A stretch of 64,000 nt of DNA from the NCBI RefSeq assembly GCF_008033115.1, contig NZ_CP041203.1:3162001-3226000 (forward strand), written 5' to 3'. A model generated the notes under the pieces. That model had not been told where the DNA came from and ran no database searches. It was given only the letters and a program-made list of their open reading frames with translations. Below are positions 8,367 through 17,229 of the stretch, piece by piece. Positions within the stretch are counted from its first letter, which is position 1. Each line of letters begins with the position of its first letter. A program made the position numbers and the translations under genes. The DNA is from Cellulomonas sp. Y8. GTDB lineage: Bacteria > Actinomycetota > Actinomycetes > Actinomycetales > Cellulomonadaceae.

Positions 8367-9712
8367 CGACCCCGCGCCGGGGCGGCCGGGGCCGCGCCCG
8401 CACCGGCGACCCCGCCGCGCCGGCTCCGGTCCTGCACGAGGGCGACCTCGCGTCCGGCGACACACCCGCGGGCTGGTCGGCGGAGCAGTCGGTGGCGCCG
8501 TCGGTGCGCGCCGCGGCGGCCTGGTCCTGGCGGTTCCTGCTGATCGCCGCGGCGACCGCGGCGGGTCTCTGGGTCGTCGGCTTCTTCAAGGTCATCGTCG
8601 TGTCTGTGGCGATCGCGCTGCTGCTGACGGTGCTGCTCGCCCCGGTGGCCCGCTTCCTGGCGGCGCGCCTGCGGTTCCCGCGGGGGCTCGCGGCGATCAC
8701 GTCGGTGCTGCTGCTGCTCGCGGTGGTCACCGGGCTGGTCGTGCTGGCCGGGCGGTCGATCGCCAGCGGCTTCGGCGACCTGTACGACCAGGCGTCCCAG
8801 GGCGTCGACGAGGCGCTGCAGTGGCTCTCGGACGGCCCGCTCGGGCTGAGCACGAACCAGCTCGACGACCTCGTCGAGCAGGGCCGCGACCAGATCAGCC
8901 AGAACGCCAGCACGCTCGTCTCCGGCGCGCTGTCGGTCACCACCACCGTCGGTCACGTGGCCGCGGGCGCGCTGATCGCGCTGTTCTGCACGTTCTTCTT
9001 CCTGCTCGACGGCCGGACCATCTGGACCTGGCTCGTCGGCCTGCTGCCGATCTCGGTGCGCGAGCGGGTGCACCAGGCCGGACGTCGCGGCATCGTCACG
9101 CTCTCCGGGTACACCCGGACGCAGATCCTCGTGGCGTTCGTGGACGCGACCGGCATCGGCATCGGCGCGGCGGTCCTCGGGGTCCCGCTGGCGGTGCCGC
9201 TCGCGACGCTGGTGTTCGTCGGCTCGTTCATCCCGATCGTCGGCGCCATCGCGACCGGCGCCGTGGCGGTGCTGGTCGCGCTCGTCGCGCAGGGCCCGGT
9301 CGTCGCCCTGCTGATGCTCGGCGTCGTGCTGCTGGTGCAGCAGATCGAGGGGCACGTGCTGCAGCCGTTCCTCATGGGCCACGCCGTGTCCCTGCACCCG
9401 GTCGCCGTGCTGCTCGTCGTCGCGGCGGGCTCGCTGGCGGCCGGCATCGTCGGCGCGCTGTTCGCCGTGCCGATCGCGGCGGTGCTCAACACGGTGCTGC
9501 TGTACCTGCACGGGCACGACAAGTTCCCCGAGCTCGGCACCGACGACCACGTCACGCTCCGGCCGCCCGGGGCGTTCGGGCGCCGACGGCTGGGCGGGCG
9601 CGGTCGGGTGCGCCCCGGAGGGGACGACGCGGCGGCAGGGCTGGAGCCCGGCGGCGCGCGCGGGGCCGGGGGCGCGCGGCGCGGCCCGGACGAGCAGACC
9701 GCGGGATCGTGA
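8363..9712 (+). CDS. AI-2E family transporter
   Basis: A 449-aa polytopic membrane protein of the AI-2 exporter (TqsA/YdiK/YhhT) family. A 50-residue polar leader precedes about eight hydrophobic segments; family marks are [40 protein letters not shown], and the C-terminal [21 protein letters not shown] block followed by [15 protein letters not shown]. The last 60 residues are a Gly/Arg-rich tail. Substrates of actinobacterial members are unknown, so AI-2 export is only the family name. The ATG overlaps the metB stop (ATGA). Confidence 0.85.
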   Translation: MTTPRRGGRGRARTGDPAAPAPVLHEGDLASGDTPAGWSAEQSVAPSVRAAAAWSWRFLLIAAATAAGLWVVGFFKVIVVSVAIALLLTVLLAPVARFLAARLRFPRGLAAITSVLLLLAVVTGLVVLAGRSIASGFGDLYDQASQGVDEALQWLSDGPLGLSTNQLDDLVEQGRDQISQNASTLVSGALSVTTTVGHVAAGALIALFCTFFFLLDGRTIWTWLVGLLPISVRERVHQAGRRGIVTLSGYTRTQILVAFVDATGIGIGAAVLGVPLAVPLATLVFVGSFIPIVGAIATGAVAVLVALVAQGPVVALLMLGVVLLVQQIEGHVLQPFLMGHAVSLHPVAVLLVVAAGSLAAGIVGALFAVPIAAVLNTVLLYLHGHDKFPELGTDDHVTLRPPGAFGRRRLGGRGRVRPGGDDAAAGLEPGGARGAGGARRGPDEQTAGS

Positions 9713-10929
9713 ATGATGCACCGGTGACCTTCCTCGACGACGCCCGCGCCGCCGCGCGCCTGCTCCAGGGCGTGGCGACCCGCACCCCGGTGGAGACCTC
9801 CAGGGCCCTGTCCCAGATCGCCGGGACGCCGGTGCTCCTCAAGTGCGAGAACCTGCAGCGCGCCGGCTCGTTCAAGATCCGCGGCGCGTACGTGCGGATG
9901 GCGCGGCTGTCGCCGGAGGAGCAGGCCCGCGGCGTCGTCGCGGCGAGCGCCGGCAACCACGCCCAGGGCGTCGCGCTGGCGGCGCAGCTGCTCGGCATCG
10001 ACGCGGTGGTCTACATGCCGGTCGACGCAGCGCTGCCGAAGGTCGCGGCGACCAAGGAGTACGGCGCGGAGGTCCGGCCGCACGGCCGCAGCGTCGACGA
10101 GGCGCTGGTCGCGGCGCGCGCCGAGGCGGAGCGCACCGGCCGGGTGCTGATCCACCCGTTCGACCACGAGGACATCGTCGCCGGGCAGGGCACGCTGGCG
10201 CTGGAGATCCTCGAGCAGGTCCCGGACGTCCGGACGATCGTCGTGCCGCTGGGCGGCGGCGGGCTGGCGGCGGGCATCCAGGCGGTCGTGGCCGAGGTGG
10301 CGCCGCAGGTCCGCGTGATCGGCGTGCAGGCCGCGCGGGCGGCCGCGTACCCGGCGTCGCTGGTGGCGGGGGAGCCGGTCGCGGCGCCCGAGCTGCACAC
10401 GATGGCCGACGGCATCGCGGTCGGCACGCCCGGCGCGGTGCCGTTCGCGCTGCTGCAGCGGCACGGCTGCGAGGTGCGGACGGTGTCCGAGGAGGACCTG
10501 TCCCGCGCGCTGCTGCTGACCGCCGAGCGGGCGAAGCTCCTGGTCGAGCCCTCGGGCGCCGCGGGCGTGGCGGCGGTGATGGCGGCACCGCCGGGCGACC
10601 TCGAGGGCCCCGTCGTCGTCCTGCTGTCCGGGGGCAACATCGACCCCCTGGTGCTGCTCCGGGTCGTCCGGCACGGCCTCGCGGTGTCCGGGCGGTACCT
10701 GCAGCTGCGGGTGCGGGTGCACGACACCCCGGGCGCCCTGGCGGCGCTGCTGCGCGAGCTCGCGACGACCGGCGGCAACGTCATGCACGTCTCGCACGTG
10801 CGGACCGGGGTGGACCTGGAGATCGACGAGGTCGAGATCGAGGTCCAGGTCGAGACGAAGGGTCCGGAGCACTGCGTGCGGGTCCTGCAGCACCTCCGCG
10901 ACGGCGGCTTCCGCCTCGCGGAGCACTGA
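9709..10929 (+). CDS. ilvA: Threonine ammonia-lyase with ACT domain
   Basis: Deaminates threonine to 2-oxobutanoate for isoleucine synthesis or catabolism. The 406-aa product has the PLP site GSFKIRGA with Lys56, AGNHAQGVA, PLGGGGLAAG (phosphate loop) and EPSGAAGVA, then an ACT-like domain from about residue 328 (LRVRVHDTPGALAALL). The length and single ACT-like domain match the short TdcB-like class rather than the long two-ACT IlvA. I start at the GTG overlapping the upstream stop (GTGA); the GTG at 9724 is an in-frame alternative. Confidence 0.9.
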   Translation: MNDAPVTFLDDARAAARLLQGVATRTPVETSRALSQIAGTPVLLKCENLQRAGSFKIRGAYVRMARLSPEEQARGVVAASAGNHAQGVALAAQLLGIDAVVYMPVDAALPKVAATKEYGAEVRPHGRSVDEALVAARAEAERTGRVLIHPFDHEDIVAGQGTLALEILEQVPDVRTIVVPLGGGGLAAGIQAVVAEVAPQVRVIGVQAARAAAYPASLVAGEPVAAPELHTMADGIAVGTPGAVPFALLQRHGCEVRTVSEEDLSRALLLTAERAKLLVEPSGAAGVAAVMAAPPGDLEGPVVVLLSGGNIDPLVLLRVVRHGLAVSGRYLQLRVRVHDTPGALAALLRELATTGGNVMHVSHVRTGVDLEIDEVEIEVQVETKGPEHCVRVLQHLRDGGFRLAEH

Positions 10930-11037
10930 CGCGCGGCGGCCGCGACTCGGGCGGCGCAGGGCGGGCATGGACCCGGGCCGCGCGGTGTTGACGATGACGA
11001 GGGCCGGTGCGGCCCCGCACGGACGAGAGGGACCACG

Positions 11038-11271
11038 GTGACGAGCACGACGGCCACGACCACCACCCCGGCGACGACCACCCCGGCGACGACAGATCCC
11101 GCCGACGGCTGGGTCGACCCGCGCACGCAGATCGAGGTGGGCGTGCTGCTCGCCAACGGCCGGCTCGTGGGCCGGCGGTTCGCGTCCCGCGCGGAGGCCG
11201 AGGCGTTCGCGCGGCCCGAGGACGGCGAGCAGGTCGTCGAGTACAACCTCGTCTGCGAGTGCGTGGTCTGA
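11038..11271 (+). CDS. Small hypothetical protein (77 aa)
   Basis: A 77-aa protein with a Thr/Pro-rich N-terminus produced by a tandem repeat of CCACCCCGGCGACGA, then a compact part (TQIEVGVLLANGRLVGRRF ... EQVVEYNLVCECVV) that looks like a small beta-rich fold. A clear GAGAGGGA lies before the GTG and the codon pattern fits the surrounding genes. I do not recognise the family. A strong hairpin follows. Confidence 0.6.
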   Translation: MTSTTATTTTPATTTPATTDPADGWVDPRTQIEVGVLLANGRLVGRRFASRAEAEAFARPEDGEQVVEYNLVCECVV

Positions 11272-11295
11272 CGCCGCCCCGCCGGCCCCGGACGC

Positions 11296-11333
11296 ACGAG
11301 GGCCCCGACCGGATCGCCGGTCGGGGCCCTCGT
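11296..11333. terminator. Bidirectional terminator between small gene and greA
   Basis: A perfect 17-bp stem: ACGAGGGCCCCGACCGG (11296-11312) and its complement (11317-11333) around a 4-base loop. It lies 24 bases after the small gene and 19 bases after the greA stop on the other strand, so it can serve both. Confidence 0.75.
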
Positions 11334-11352
11334 CGCGTCGCGGGGTGGTGCG

Positions 11353-11841
11353 TCAGCCGGCGAAGGGCTTCGCGTCCGTGATCTCGACCGGGATGTCGCG
11401 GCCGTTGGGCGCGGTGTAGGTCACCTTCTCGCCGACCTTGCGGCCGTTGATGGACGCGCCGAGCGGCGACGTCGGGGAGAACACCTCGATGTCGGCGCTG
11501 CCGGCGATCTCGCGCGAGCCGAGCAGGAACGTCATGGCGTCCCCGGCGACCACGGCGGTGACGACCATGCCGGGCTCCACCACGCCGTCGTCCGGCGGCG
11601 TGCCGATCTGCACGTTGCGGAGCTTCTCCTTGAGCTCGCGGATGCGGGCCTCCTGCTTGGCCTGCTCCTCGCGGGCGGCGTGGTAGCCACCGTTCTCCTT
11701 GAGGTCGCCCTCGTCACGCGCGGCGGCGATCCGCTCGGTGACCTCGGCTCGTCCCGGGCCCTCGAGGTGCTCGAGCTCAGCCTTGAGGCGGTCGTAGGCC
11801 TCCTGCGTCAGCCAGGTGGCGGCCTGCGTCGTGTCGGTCAC
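11353..11841 (-). CDS. greA: Transcription elongation factor GreA
   Basis: Stimulates transcript cleavage by backtracked RNA polymerase. The 162-aa protein has the N-terminal coiled coil with the acidic tip (AARDEGDLKENGGYHAAREEQ) and the C-terminal FKBP-like globular domain (SPLGASINGRKVGEKVTY). I use the GTG at 11841 because GGAAGGAG lies 5 bases before it; the GTG at 11847 sits almost on that sequence. The upstream neighbour on the same strand is a DUF4307 gene, the same order as Rv1080c-Rv1081c. Confidence 0.95.
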   Translation of the reverse strand: MTDTTQAATWLTQEAYDRLKAELEHLEGPGRAEVTERIAAARDEGDLKENGGYHAAREEQAKQEARIRELKEKLRNVQIGTPPDDGVVEPGMVVTAVVAGDAMTFLLGSREIAGSADIEVFSPTSPLGASINGRKVGEKVTYTAPNGRDIPVEITDAKPFAG

Positions 11842-12066
11842 GTCCACTCCTTCCTGCGTGTCGCGCGCCCGGTCGGGACGCGCCGTCGGTGACCCCGGCC
11901 AGGCGTGCGCGGGCCCGAGCGATGAACGGGGATGCCGTCTCCCTCGCGGTCGCGTCGGCCTGCGGCGACATCGGGCGACGTCGGACCGGGGGCGGCGTAT
12001 GAATCGGCAAGCATAGCAACTGGCGGGGTCCGGCGTGGCCGGGTCCCACCGTGTCGTGCCGCGGGA
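11842..12066. other. greA upstream region
   Basis: This 225-base gap between two minus-strand genes must hold the greA promoter. TATGCT on the minus strand at 12012-12017 is a good -10 candidate, implying a leader of about 165 bases. A small hairpin near 12028-12050 (GGGTCCGGC / GCCGGGTCCC) may end the DUF4307 transcript. No gene is evident. Confidence 0.35.
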
Positions 12067-12477
12067 TCACGCGGCGGAGCAGGACTCCACGACCGCCGAC
12101 ACGGCCAGCTCGGTCGTCGGGATCGTCGTCGTCACGCGCTGCGTGGCGGTGCCGGCGGGGCCGACCTCCACGGTCTGCACGCCGACCTCCGCGTAGGACT
12201 CGGACAGCGCCTGCACCCGGCAGCTGACCGTGGTGCCGGCGTCCTTCGTGACGTCGAACGTCAGCTGCGTGCTGGTCGGCCCGTCGACCTTGAAACCGAC
12301 CACCTTCCAGCTGAGCCCGTCCTGGGCGAGCGCGAGCCAGGCGGCGACCGCCACGGCCACGACGCCGAGCGCGACCATCGCGAGGCGCCCGGCCCGGCGG
12401 CGCCCGGGTCCGGCGGTCTTCCCGTAGCGCCCGGCGGGGAGCTCGGGGGCGGGGGTCGGGGTCGCCGTCACGGTCAT
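12067..12477 (-). CDS. DUF4307 membrane protein
   Basis: A 136-aa actinobacterial protein: 30 polar residues, one membrane segment (LAMVALGVVAVAVAAWLAL) and an external beta-rich domain (WKVVGFKVDGPTSTQLTFDV ... CRVQALS ... VESCSA) with two cysteines that could pair. This is the DUF4307 layout, encoded between greA and mca as in mycobacteria (Rv1081c). Function is unknown. CAGGAG precedes the ATG. Confidence 0.8.
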   Translation of the reverse strand: MTVTATPTPAPELPAGRYGKTAGPGRRRAGRLAMVALGVVAVAVAAWLALAQDGLSWKVVGFKVDGPTSTQLTFDVTKDAGTTVSCRVQALSESYAEVGVQTVEVGPAGTATQRVTTTIPTTELAVSAVVESCSAA

Positions 12478-12583
12478 CTCCTGGGGGAACGGGTCGCGCG
12501 CGGGCCGCGCGGAGTCGTCGGGGTGCGACCATTGTCTCGCGCCGGGTGCCGTACCGGCGACGAGGAGAGGACGACACCACACC

Positions 12584-13462
12584 GTGACCGAGCAGCTGCG
12601 CCTGATGGCGGTGCACGCCCACCCGGACGACGAGTCGAGCAAGGGGGCGGCGACGACGGCCCGGTACGCCGCGGAGGGCGTGGACGTCCTCGTCGTCACC
12701 TGCACCGGCGGGGAGCGCGGCGACGTGCTGAACCCGCACCACCCGCCCGTCGAGGGCGGGATCGAGGGGATGCGCGCCGTGCGCCGCGTCGAGATGGCCG
12801 CGGCGGCCGCCGCGCTCGGGGTGCGGCAGCACTGGCTGGGCTTCGTCGACTCGGGTCTGCCCGAGGGCGACCCCCTGCCGCCGCTGCCCGAGGGCTGCTT
12901 CGCGCTCCAGCCGCTGGAGGAGGCGGCCCGCCCGCTGGTCGAGCTGGTCCGCGAGTTCCGGCCGCACGTCATCACGACGTACGACCCGACGGGCGGCTAC
13001 CCGCACCCGGACCACATCATGTGCCACCGGGTGGCGTTCGAGGCGTTCCACGCGGCCGGCGACCCCGAGCGGTACCGCGGCGCGGGCGAGCCGTGGGAGC
13101 CGCTGAAGCTCTACTACAACCACGGGTTCTCGATGGCCCGGATCCGCGCGGCGCACGAGGCGCTGGTCGAGCGCGGCCTGGAGTCGCCGTTCGGCGAGTG
13201 GGTCGAGTCCCGCGCCGCCCGGGAGATCCCGGAGCGCGAGGTCACGACGCTGGTCGACGTGCACGAGCACTTCGACGCGCGGGACGGGGCGCTGCGCGCG
13301 CACGCGACCCAGATCGACCCCGAGGGCTTCTTCTTCGCGATGCCGCGCGACCTGGAGCTCGAGGTCTGGCCGACCGAGGAGTTCGAGCTCGCCGAGTCGC
13401 GGGTGCCGACCACGCTGCCGGAGGACGACCTGTTCGCCGGCGTCCGGGAGGCGATCGCGTGA
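12584..13462 (+). CDS. mca: Mycothiol S-conjugate amidase
   Basis: Zinc amidase that cleaves mycothiol S-conjugates into a mercapturic acid and GlcN-Ins in electrophile detoxification. The 292-aa PIG-L/LmbE-fold protein begins with VHAHPDDESSKGAAT (zinc ligands His13, Asp16) and has the third ligand in GGYPHPDHIMCH near residue 145; CTGGERGDVLNP and KLYYNHGFSMAR distinguish Mca from MshB. It starts a run mca / membrane protein / nitrilase with GTGA overlaps. mshB lies in the same window at 58.6 kb. Confidence 0.95.
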   Translation: MTEQLRLMAVHAHPDDESSKGAATTARYAAEGVDVLVVTCTGGERGDVLNPHHPPVEGGIEGMRAVRRVEMAAAAAALGVRQHWLGFVDSGLPEGDPLPPLPEGCFALQPLEEAARPLVELVREFRPHVITTYDPTGGYPHPDHIMCHRVAFEAFHAAGDPERYRGAGEPWEPLKLYYNHGFSMARIRAAHEALVERGLESPFGEWVESRAAREIPEREVTTLVDVHEHFDARDGALRAHATQIDPEGFFFAMPRDLELEVWPTEEFELAESRVPTTLPEDDLFAGVREAIA

Positions 13463-13803
13463 CCGGGCTGCTGGCGGTCGCGCACGGGACGCTGCTGCAG
13501 GGCTGGGGGGCGGTCGCCGCGGCCGTGAGCCCGTCGCCCTCGCCGTCGAGCATCGAGATCCCGCCGGAGGACCAGACCTCGCCCGGGCTGCTCGGGTTCC
13601 TCGTGACGTTCGCCGCCGCGGCGGCGGTCATCCTGCTGGCGTTCTCGATGGTCCGGCACCTGCGGGTCGTCGACCGGAACGCGCGGCGGCTGCGCGAGGC
13701 CGAGGAGAAGGGCGCGCCCGCGGCGGGCGGCGACACCCCCGCGGCCGACGGCCCCGAGCGCCCCGACGGCACCGGCCCGACCCCGCCGCGGGGTCGCGCG
13801 TGA
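13459..13803 (+). CDS. Small membrane protein of the mca operon
   Basis: A 114-aa protein with a hydrophobic N-terminus, a short Ser/Pro stretch, one clear membrane segment (GLLGFLVTFAAAAAVILLAF) and a charged cytoplasmic tail (HLRVVDRNARRLREAEEKG) followed by a Pro/Gly/Asp-rich end. Position and size match the Rv1083-type gene after mca in mycobacteria. Function is unknown. Its GTG overlaps the mca stop and its own stop overlaps the next GTG, so all three genes are translationally coupled. Confidence 0.75.
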   Translation: MTGLLAVAHGTLLQGWGAVAAAVSPSPSPSSIEIPPEDQTSPGLLGFLVTFAAAAAVILLAFSMVRHLRVVDRNARRLREAEEKGAPAAGGDTPAADGPERPDGTGPTPPRGRA

Positions 13804-14622
13804 GCACCCCGCCGCCGGTCCGCCCGGCGGTGCGCGTCACGGTCGGCCAGCTCCGGGTGAGCGACGACCACGACGCCAACCGCGAGGTGGTCCGCCGCGC
13901 CTTCGACACCGCGCGCCGCGCGCGGGCCGACGTTCTGGTGCTGCCCGAGTACGCCTCGGGCTTCGACCCGCGGGGGACCGGCCCGGAGCACGCGGAGCCG
14001 CTGGACGGGCCGTTCGTGCGGCTGCGCGAGCGCGCCGCCGCGGACGGCGTGGCGGTGCTTCGCCGGCACGACGCTGCCGGGCGCGGACCCCGAGCGCGCG
14101 GTGAACGCGGTCGTCGCGGTCGACGCCGAGGGTGCGCTGGCGGGGGTCTACCGCAAGGTGCACCTGTACGACGCGTTCGGGCACCGCGAGTCGGAGCGCC
14201 TCGAGCCGGGCCCGGCCGACGCCCCGCCGCTGACGCTCGACGTCGCGGGCGTGCGGCTCGGCGTGCTGACCTGCTACGACCTGCGGTTCCCCGAGTCCGC
14301 GCGCCGCCTGGTCGACGCCGGCGCCGAGGTGCTGGTCGTCCCCGCCGCGTGGGCCGCGGGCCCGCTCAAGGCGGAGCACTGGCGCACGCTGGCGACGGCC
14401 CGGGCCATCGAGAACACGGCGGTCGTCGTGGCGGTCGGCCAGGCGGGCCGGGGCGTCACCGGGCGGTCGCTGGTGGTCGGGCCGGACGGCGTCGTGGGGC
14501 TGGAGCTCGGCGAGGAGCCGGAGCTGCGCACGGTCGACCTGGACCCCGAGGCGCTGCGCGGCGTGCGGGAGTCGAACCCGTCGCTGGCGAACCGTCGCTA
14601 CCGCGTCGTCCCGGCGGTCTGA
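13800..14622 (+). pseudogene. Carbon-nitrogen hydrolase (nitrilase family), frameshifted
   Basis: An amidase of the Nit superfamily broken by an apparent extra base. The first ~86 codons read VRVTVGQLRVSDD and VLVLPEYASG (catalytic Glu). Near GVAV at about 14058 the frame fails: dropping one C there joins TTLPGADPERAVNAVVAV and the rest, with YRKVHLYD (catalytic Lys), LTCYDLRFPE (catalytic Cys) and RWRTLATARAIEN-like sequence in the other frame. All three catalytic residues survive but in two frames. Upstream GTGA overlap ties it to the mca operon. Either a sequencing error or a recent pseudogene. Confidence 0.75.
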
Positions 14623-14632
14623 CGCGCCGGTC

Positions 14633-14706
14633 CGCCGACGTCGGTGCTTCGGGCCGAGGTCGGTGGTTCCTCCCACCGACCTCGGCGAGAACCACCGACC
14701 TGGGCG
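14633..14706. repeat. CGCCGAG palindrome, copy 3 (74 bp)
   Basis: Outer arms 14633-14650 and 14689-14706 match at 15 of 18 positions; inner arms 14654-14666 and 14673-14685 are perfect (CCGAGGTCGGTGG). The 3-base joints are symmetric and the loop is 6 bases. The core GTCGGTG[CG]TTC occurs in both tiers. It lies between the convergent nitrilase and alarmone-synthetase genes, so it could act as a shared terminator. Confidence 0.8.
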
Positions 14707-14746
14707 CGCGCCCCTTGAGTACGCCGGCCGTGGCCGGTTCCGGGGA

Positions 14747-15556
14747 TCAGCCGCGTGGGCGGCCCTCCGGGTCGAGGTCGGTGTCCGGCGACGGCCAGAA
14801 CGTCCGCAGCAGCTCCTCCGGCGTGAGCACCGCCTCGGCGTGCTCGACCGCGTCGTCATCCCCGGCGAGCGCGCGGACCTCGTCGTGGATCCGCTCCATC
14901 GACGCGTCGAGCTGGGCCGCGACGTCCGCCGCCAGCTTGAGGGAGTCCGTGAGGTGTCGCGGCACCTGCCGGTCGTACTTGTAGTAGATCTTGTGCTCGA
15001 GGCTCGCCCAGAAGTCCATGGCGATGGTCCGGAGCTGGATCTCGACGACGACCTGCTCCACGCGGTCGGACAGGTAGACGGGCACCTGCACGATGAGGTG
15101 CAGCGACTGGTACCCGTTGCCCTTGGGGTGCGCGATGTAGTCGCGCTCCTCGAGCAGCGTGAGGTCGGCCTGCCCGACGAGCATGTCCCGGACCCGGTAG
15201 ATGTCCGACACGAACGAGCAGGTCACCCGCACGCCGGCGATGTCGAACATCTGCGCACGGACGGCGTCGGGGGTCAGCGGGATGCCCTTGCGCCGGCACT
15301 TGGTCACGATCGACTCGAACGACTTGAGGCGGCTGCCGACGTGCTCGACCGGGTTGTAGTTGGCCATGTGCCGGAACTCGTCGCGCAGGATCGCGATCTT
15401 GGTCATGACCTCGTCGATGCCGAACTTGTACGTCAGCGCGAGGCGGCGCATGTCGCGCATGAGCGCGCGGAGCTCCGTGGGGTCGGGCATCGCCACCGGG
15501 GCGACGGCCTGCTCCCGGGCCGACGGGTCGGGGACGCGGTGCACGGTGCCGGTCAT
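14747..15556 (-). CDS. Small alarmone synthetase (RelA/SpoT synthetase domain)
   Basis: A stand-alone (p)ppGpp synthetase of 269 aa without HD-hydrolase or TGS/ACT domains. The synthetase core shows VEHVGSRLKSFESIVTKCRRKG, the GVRVTCSF strand, GNGYQSLHLIVQ and VEIQLRTIAMDFWASLEHK, matching RelQ/RelP-type enzymes that pyrophosphorylate GDP or GTP. The C-terminal 60 residues are helical and acidic. GGTGGAGG precedes the ATG. It adds a stress-responsive alarmone source apart from the bifunctional Rel expected elsewhere in the genome. Confidence 0.92.
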   Translation of the reverse strand: MTGTVHRVPDPSAREQAVAPVAMPDPTELRALMRDMRRLALTYKFGIDEVMTKIAILRDEFRHMANYNPVEHVGSRLKSFESIVTKCRRKGIPLTPDAVRAQMFDIAGVRVTCSFVSDIYRVRDMLVGQADLTLLEERDYIAHPKGNGYQSLHLIVQVPVYLSDRVEQVVVEIQLRTIAMDFWASLEHKIYYKYDRQVPRHLTDSLKLAADVAAQLDASMERIHDEVRALAGDDDAVEHAEAVLTPEELLRTFWPSPDTDLDPEGRPRG

Positions 15557-15586
15557 GCCTCCACCGTAGTTCCCCCCAAGCGGGGG

Positions 15587-16259
15587 TCAGCGCAGGACCG
15601 CCAGCGCGGCCGCGACGTAGTGGCAGGTGAACCCGACGACCGTCAGCGCGTGGAAGATCTCGTGGAACCCGAACCAGCGCGGGCTCGGGTTCGGCCGCTT
15701 GAGGCCGTAGACCACCGCACCGAGGGTGTAGGCGAGGCCGCCGCCGGCGACGAGCCAGACGACCTCGGGTCCGCCCGTCGGGGCGCGCCAGAACGCGGGC
15801 AGGAACCACACCGCCACCCAGCCGAGCGCGATGTACACCGGGACGTACACCCAGCGCGGCGCGCCGAGCCAGAACACCCGCGCGAGCAGCCCGACCAGCG
15901 CGCCGGACCACACGATGATCAGCAGGCGTCCGGGCGGTCGAGGCCGGGAGCAGGGCCACGGCCAGCGGGGTGTAGGTGCCGGCGATCACCAGGAAGATGT
16001 TCGTGTGGTCCATCCGGCGCAGGATCCCGGCGACCCGCGGGGACCAGGTGCCGCGGTGGTAGACCGCGCTCGTGCCGAACAGCAGCATGGCGGCGAGCCC
16101 GAACACGGCGCACGCGATCGTCAGCGGCGCGGTGGGCGCGAGCACGACGAGCACGATCGAGGCGGCGGTGACGAGCGGGAACATCCCGGCGTGGATCCAG
16201 CCCCGCAGCCGGGGCTTGACGGCGTCGGCGATCTGCTCGGCGGTCTCGGCGACCTTCAC
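15587..16259 (-). pseudogene. Hemolysin III family membrane protein (YqfA/PAQR), frameshifted
   Basis: A PAQR-like seven-helix protein (about 223 aa if repaired). The first frame gives KPRLRGWIHAGMFPLV, SAVYHRGTW, RRMDHTNIFLVIAGTYTP (the His/Ser metal motifs of the family); the second gives GALVGLLARVFWLG and the terminal GFHEIFHALTVVGFTCHYVA with the last conserved His residues. The frame changes at about 15925, where removing one G restores the run from ARTLL to IIVWSG. GGGAGG precedes the GTG. It diverges from a Z-prenyl synthase, the Rv1085c-Rv1086 arrangement. Assembly error or pseudogene. Confidence 0.8.
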
Positions 16260-16302
16260 GGCGGGTCCTCCCTGTCGGCGGGCTCGGGCGGCGACGCGGA
16301 CG

Positions 16303-16341
16303 AGCCTAACCTACGAGTGCGTAGGTTACGGCTGCGTAGGT
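16303..16341. promoter_or_regulatory. Operator-like inverted repeat overlapping the hlyIII -10
   Basis: CCTAACCTACG (16305-16315) and CGTAGGTTACG (16320-16330) form an inverted repeat matching at 10 of 11 positions with a 4-base centre; a third half-site CGTAGGT follows at 16335-16341. On the minus strand TAGGCT (16303-16308), a likely -10 of hlyIII, lies inside the first arm. The symmetry and placement fit a TetR-type repressor site. The regulator is not in this window as far as I can tell. Confidence 0.55.
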
Positions 16342-16467
16342 AGCGCGCCGGGGTGCGCCGCGGGCCTGCACGAATCCTCCCCCTCGGACCTCGCGCGACC
16401 GGCGGTCCGGGCCCCTCGCGAGCGGTAGCGTGAGCACGCCCAGCCGCCCAGACGAGGAGATCCGCGC

Positions 16468-17229
16468 GTGCGCCTGCCCCACCCGCTCTACGGGCTGTAC
16501 GAGCGCCGCCTCGCCGCCTCGCTGCCCCGCGACCGGGTCCCGCGGCACGTCGGCGTGATCCTCGACGGCAACCGGCGGTGGGCGCGGCAGCTCGGCGAGT
16601 CGACCGCGACGGGCCACCGGCGCGGCGCGGACCGGATCGCGGACCTGCTCGCGTGGGGCGAGGAGGTCGGGGTCGAGGTCGTCACGCTGTGGATGCTGTC
16701 GACGGACAACCTCAGCCGCGACGCCGAGGAGCTGGACGCGCTGCTCGGCATCATCGAGGACGCCGTGCGCGAGCTCGCCGCCACCCGGCGCTGGCGGCTG
16801 CAGGCGGTCGGCTCGCTGGACCTGCTCCCCGAGCACACCCGTGCGACGCTGCGGGACGCGGAGTCCGCCACGGCCGACGTCCGCGGCCTGCACGTCAACG
16901 TGGCGATCGGCTACGGCGGCCGCAAGGAGATCGCGGACGCGGTGCGGTCCTACCTCCGCGAGCGCGCGGCCGAGGGCGCGACGCTCGACGACATCGCCGC
17001 GACGTTCGACGTCGAGCACATCGCGGACCACCTGTACACCAAGGGCCAGCCCGACCCGGACCTGGTCATCCGCACGTCGGGGGAGCAGCGGCTCGGCGGC
17101 TTCATGCTCTGGCAGTCGGTGCACTCGGAGTACTACTTCTGCGAGGTCTACTGGCCGGACTTCCGGCGGGTCGACTTCCTGCGCGCGGTCCGCGACTACG
17201 CCGCCCGGGAGCGCCGGCACGGCCAGTGA
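16468..17229 (+). CDS. Cis-prenyl diphosphate synthase (Z-FPP synthase type)
   Basis: A cis-prenyltransferase of 253 aa. Motifs are VPRHVGVILDGNRRWA with catalytic Asp33, GHRRGADRI, LWMLSTDNLSR, IGYGGRKEI, and DPDLVIRTSGEQRLGGFMLWQS. The size and position next to hlyIII match the short Rv1086-type enzyme that makes (2Z,6E)-farnesyl diphosphate, rather than UppS; the sequence alone does not fix chain length. GAGGAG precedes the GTG. A TAGCGT at about 16427-16432 may be its -10. Confidence 0.88.
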   Translation: MRLPHPLYGLYERRLAASLPRDRVPRHVGVILDGNRRWARQLGESTATGHRRGADRIADLLAWGEEVGVEVVTLWMLSTDNLSRDAEELDALLGIIEDAVRELAATRRWRLQAVGSLDLLPEHTRATLRDAESATADVRGLHVNVAIGYGGRKEIADAVRSYLRERAAEGATLDDIAATFDVEHIADHLYTKGQPDPDLVIRTSGEQRLGGFMLWQSVHSEYYFCEVYWPDFRRVDFLRAVRDYAARERRHGQ

